Positions 6,224 through 6,733 of a DNA stretch of 6,733 nucleotides are shown here, one piece after another. Every line of letters starts with the position of its first letter. Position 1 is the first letter of the stretch. Position numbers and translations under genes: made by a program. The notes beneath the pieces were generated by a model. The model was given only the letters and a program-made list of their open reading frames with translations, did no database searches and had not been told where the DNA came from. Source of the DNA: Clostridia bacterium (GTDB taxonomy: Bacteria; Bacillota; Clostridia; Oscillospirales; Acutalibacteraceae); contig JAFWCS010000139.1 in the NCBI GenBank assembly GCA_017534365.1, positions 1-6,733 of the forward strand, in the 5' to 3' direction.

Positions 6224-6711
6224 TCGTTTTGGGCATCGACCCCGGCTATGCCATCGTCGGCTGCGGCGTGGTGGAGTAACAGAATAATCACTTCCGGATG
6301 CTGCATTACGGCGCGGTGACGACCGAAGCGCACACCCCCTTCAACGAACGGCTGGAAACGATCTACAACGGGGTGCTTGCGCTCATGCAGACCTATCACC
6401 CGCAGGCGATGGCGATCGAAAAGCTGTTTTTCAACACGAATCAGAAAACGGCGATCGACGTGGCGCAGGCGCGCGGCGTGCTTGTGCTCGCGGCGCAGCA
6501 GAACCGGATCCCGATCTTTGAATACACCCCGCTGCAGGTCAAGCAGAGCGTGGTCGGCTACGGCCGCGCGGAGAAAAAGCAGGTGCAGGAGATGACGCGC
6601 CTGCTGCTCAATCTGGAAAAGATCCCGAAGCCGGACGACGCGGCGGATGCGCTGGCCATGGCGATCTGCCATTGCCACAGCGCCGGCTCGCTGATCGGCA
6701 GTCTGGGATAA
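6220..6711 (+). pseudogene. ruvC: RuvC Holliday-junction resolvase interrupted by an in-frame TAA at codon 20
   Basis: Read from the ATG that overlaps the der stop, the frame gives MIVLGIDPGYAIVGCGVVE, then TAA (6277-6279), then QNNHFRMLHYGAVTTEAH and a full RuvC to 163 codons. Later landmarks are AIEKLFFNTNQKTAIDVAQARG (about 65-86), YTPLQVKQSVVGYGRAEKKQVQ (about 102-123) and KPDDAADALA (137-146). RuvC is a dimeric endonuclease that cuts Holliday junctions with RuvAB. Its four acids are visible as Asp7, Glu67, Asp140 and Asp143, but Asp7 lies before the stop. Family members usually have Tyr at the TAA position, so one base change from TAC or TAT explains it. Restart at the next ATG (6298-6300, no clear Shine-Dalgarno) would give 137 residues lacking Asp7 and hence probably no nuclease. 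The rest shows no frameshift or decay, so the lesion is recent, a sequencing error, or read through. The gene is certain; its status is not. Confidence 0.9.
6277..6279 (+). other. In-frame TAA stop within ruvC
   Basis: The local reading is GTG GTG GAG TAA CAG AAT AAT CAC. Frame is maintained on both sides with family-like sequence, so this is a substitution rather than an indel. The base after the stop is C, a context known to favour weak termination in bacteria, but no recognised recoding element or hairpin is evident downstream. Confidence 0.95.
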
Positions 6712-6715
6712 GGAG
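6710..6715 (+). promoter_or_regulatory. Shine-Dalgarno for the gene after ruvC
   Basis: AAGGAG (6710-6715) overlaps the ruvC terminal TAA and sits eight bases before the ATG at 6724. The match and spacing are near ideal, supporting independent initiation of the next gene. Confidence 0.8.
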
Positions 6716-6723
6716 AGGATCAA

Positions 6724-6733
6724 ATGTTTTACA
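6724..6733 (+). CDS. ruvA: Start of next gene, probably RuvA (first three codons only)
   Basis: Only MFY is inside the window. RuvA proteins of Firmicutes commonly begin MFYY or similar, and ruvA usually follows ruvC, so RuvA, the junction-binding subunit that loads the RuvB helicase, is the likely product. It is 12 bp after the ruvC stop, with a strong Shine-Dalgarno between. The identification rests on context plus three residues and is therefore tentative. Confidence 0.55.

Noticed and set aside
6277..6711. Programmed frameshift or intron explaining the ruvC stop
   Set aside because: The frame is identical before and after the TAA with no missing or extra conserved residues, and there is no slippery run or inserted sequence.

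Overview
The window looks like chromosomal DNA from a GC-rich Clostridia-type Firmicute, plausibly a gut Oscillospirales/Ruminococcaceae-like lineage. The reasons are a Mini-III RNase (MrnC), a YitT/DUF2179 membrane protein, a DUF512 radical-SAM protein next to der, strong AGGAG-type ribosome sites and sigma-A style promoters. The taxonomic assignment is inference. No phage, transposon, CRISPR, tRNA or rRNA signal was seen, and no intergenic stretch is longer than about 205 bp.

Layout: the minus strand carries a compact run read right to left: obg (3385-2114), mrnC (2103-1684), a YitT-family gene (1697-828) and a small lipoprotein gene (813-316). yebC/pmpR follows (255 to beyond the left edge) and has its own consensus promoter. 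The plus strand carries a second compact run: a PDZ/radical-SAM DUF512 gene (3591-4901), der (4901-6223), ruvC (6220-6711) and the first codons of what is probably ruvA (from 6724). The two runs diverge from a 205-bp AT-rich region (3386-3590), which holds a clear promoter for obg and a probable extended -10 promoter for the DUF512-der-ruvC run.

Functionally, obg, mrnC and der are all large-subunit ribosome maturation genes: two assembly GTPases and a 23S rRNA processing nuclease. ruvC and ruvA belong to Holliday-junction resolution, and yebC is in many bacteria a neighbour of ruvCAB. The DUF512 protein is an orphan radical-SAM enzyme sitting among the ribosome-assembly genes.

The most notable anomaly is ruvC. 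It is otherwise intact and family-like over its whole length, but codon 20 is an in-frame TAA (6277-6279), which separates the first catalytic Asp from the rest of the active site. The second notable structure is a near-perfect 18-bp tandem repeat encoding five TAAGTA hexapeptides at the C-terminus of the lipoprotein, directly followed by a consensus sigma-A promoter whose -35 box contains that gene's stop codon. I did not find convincing evidence of a wholly new multi-gene system.
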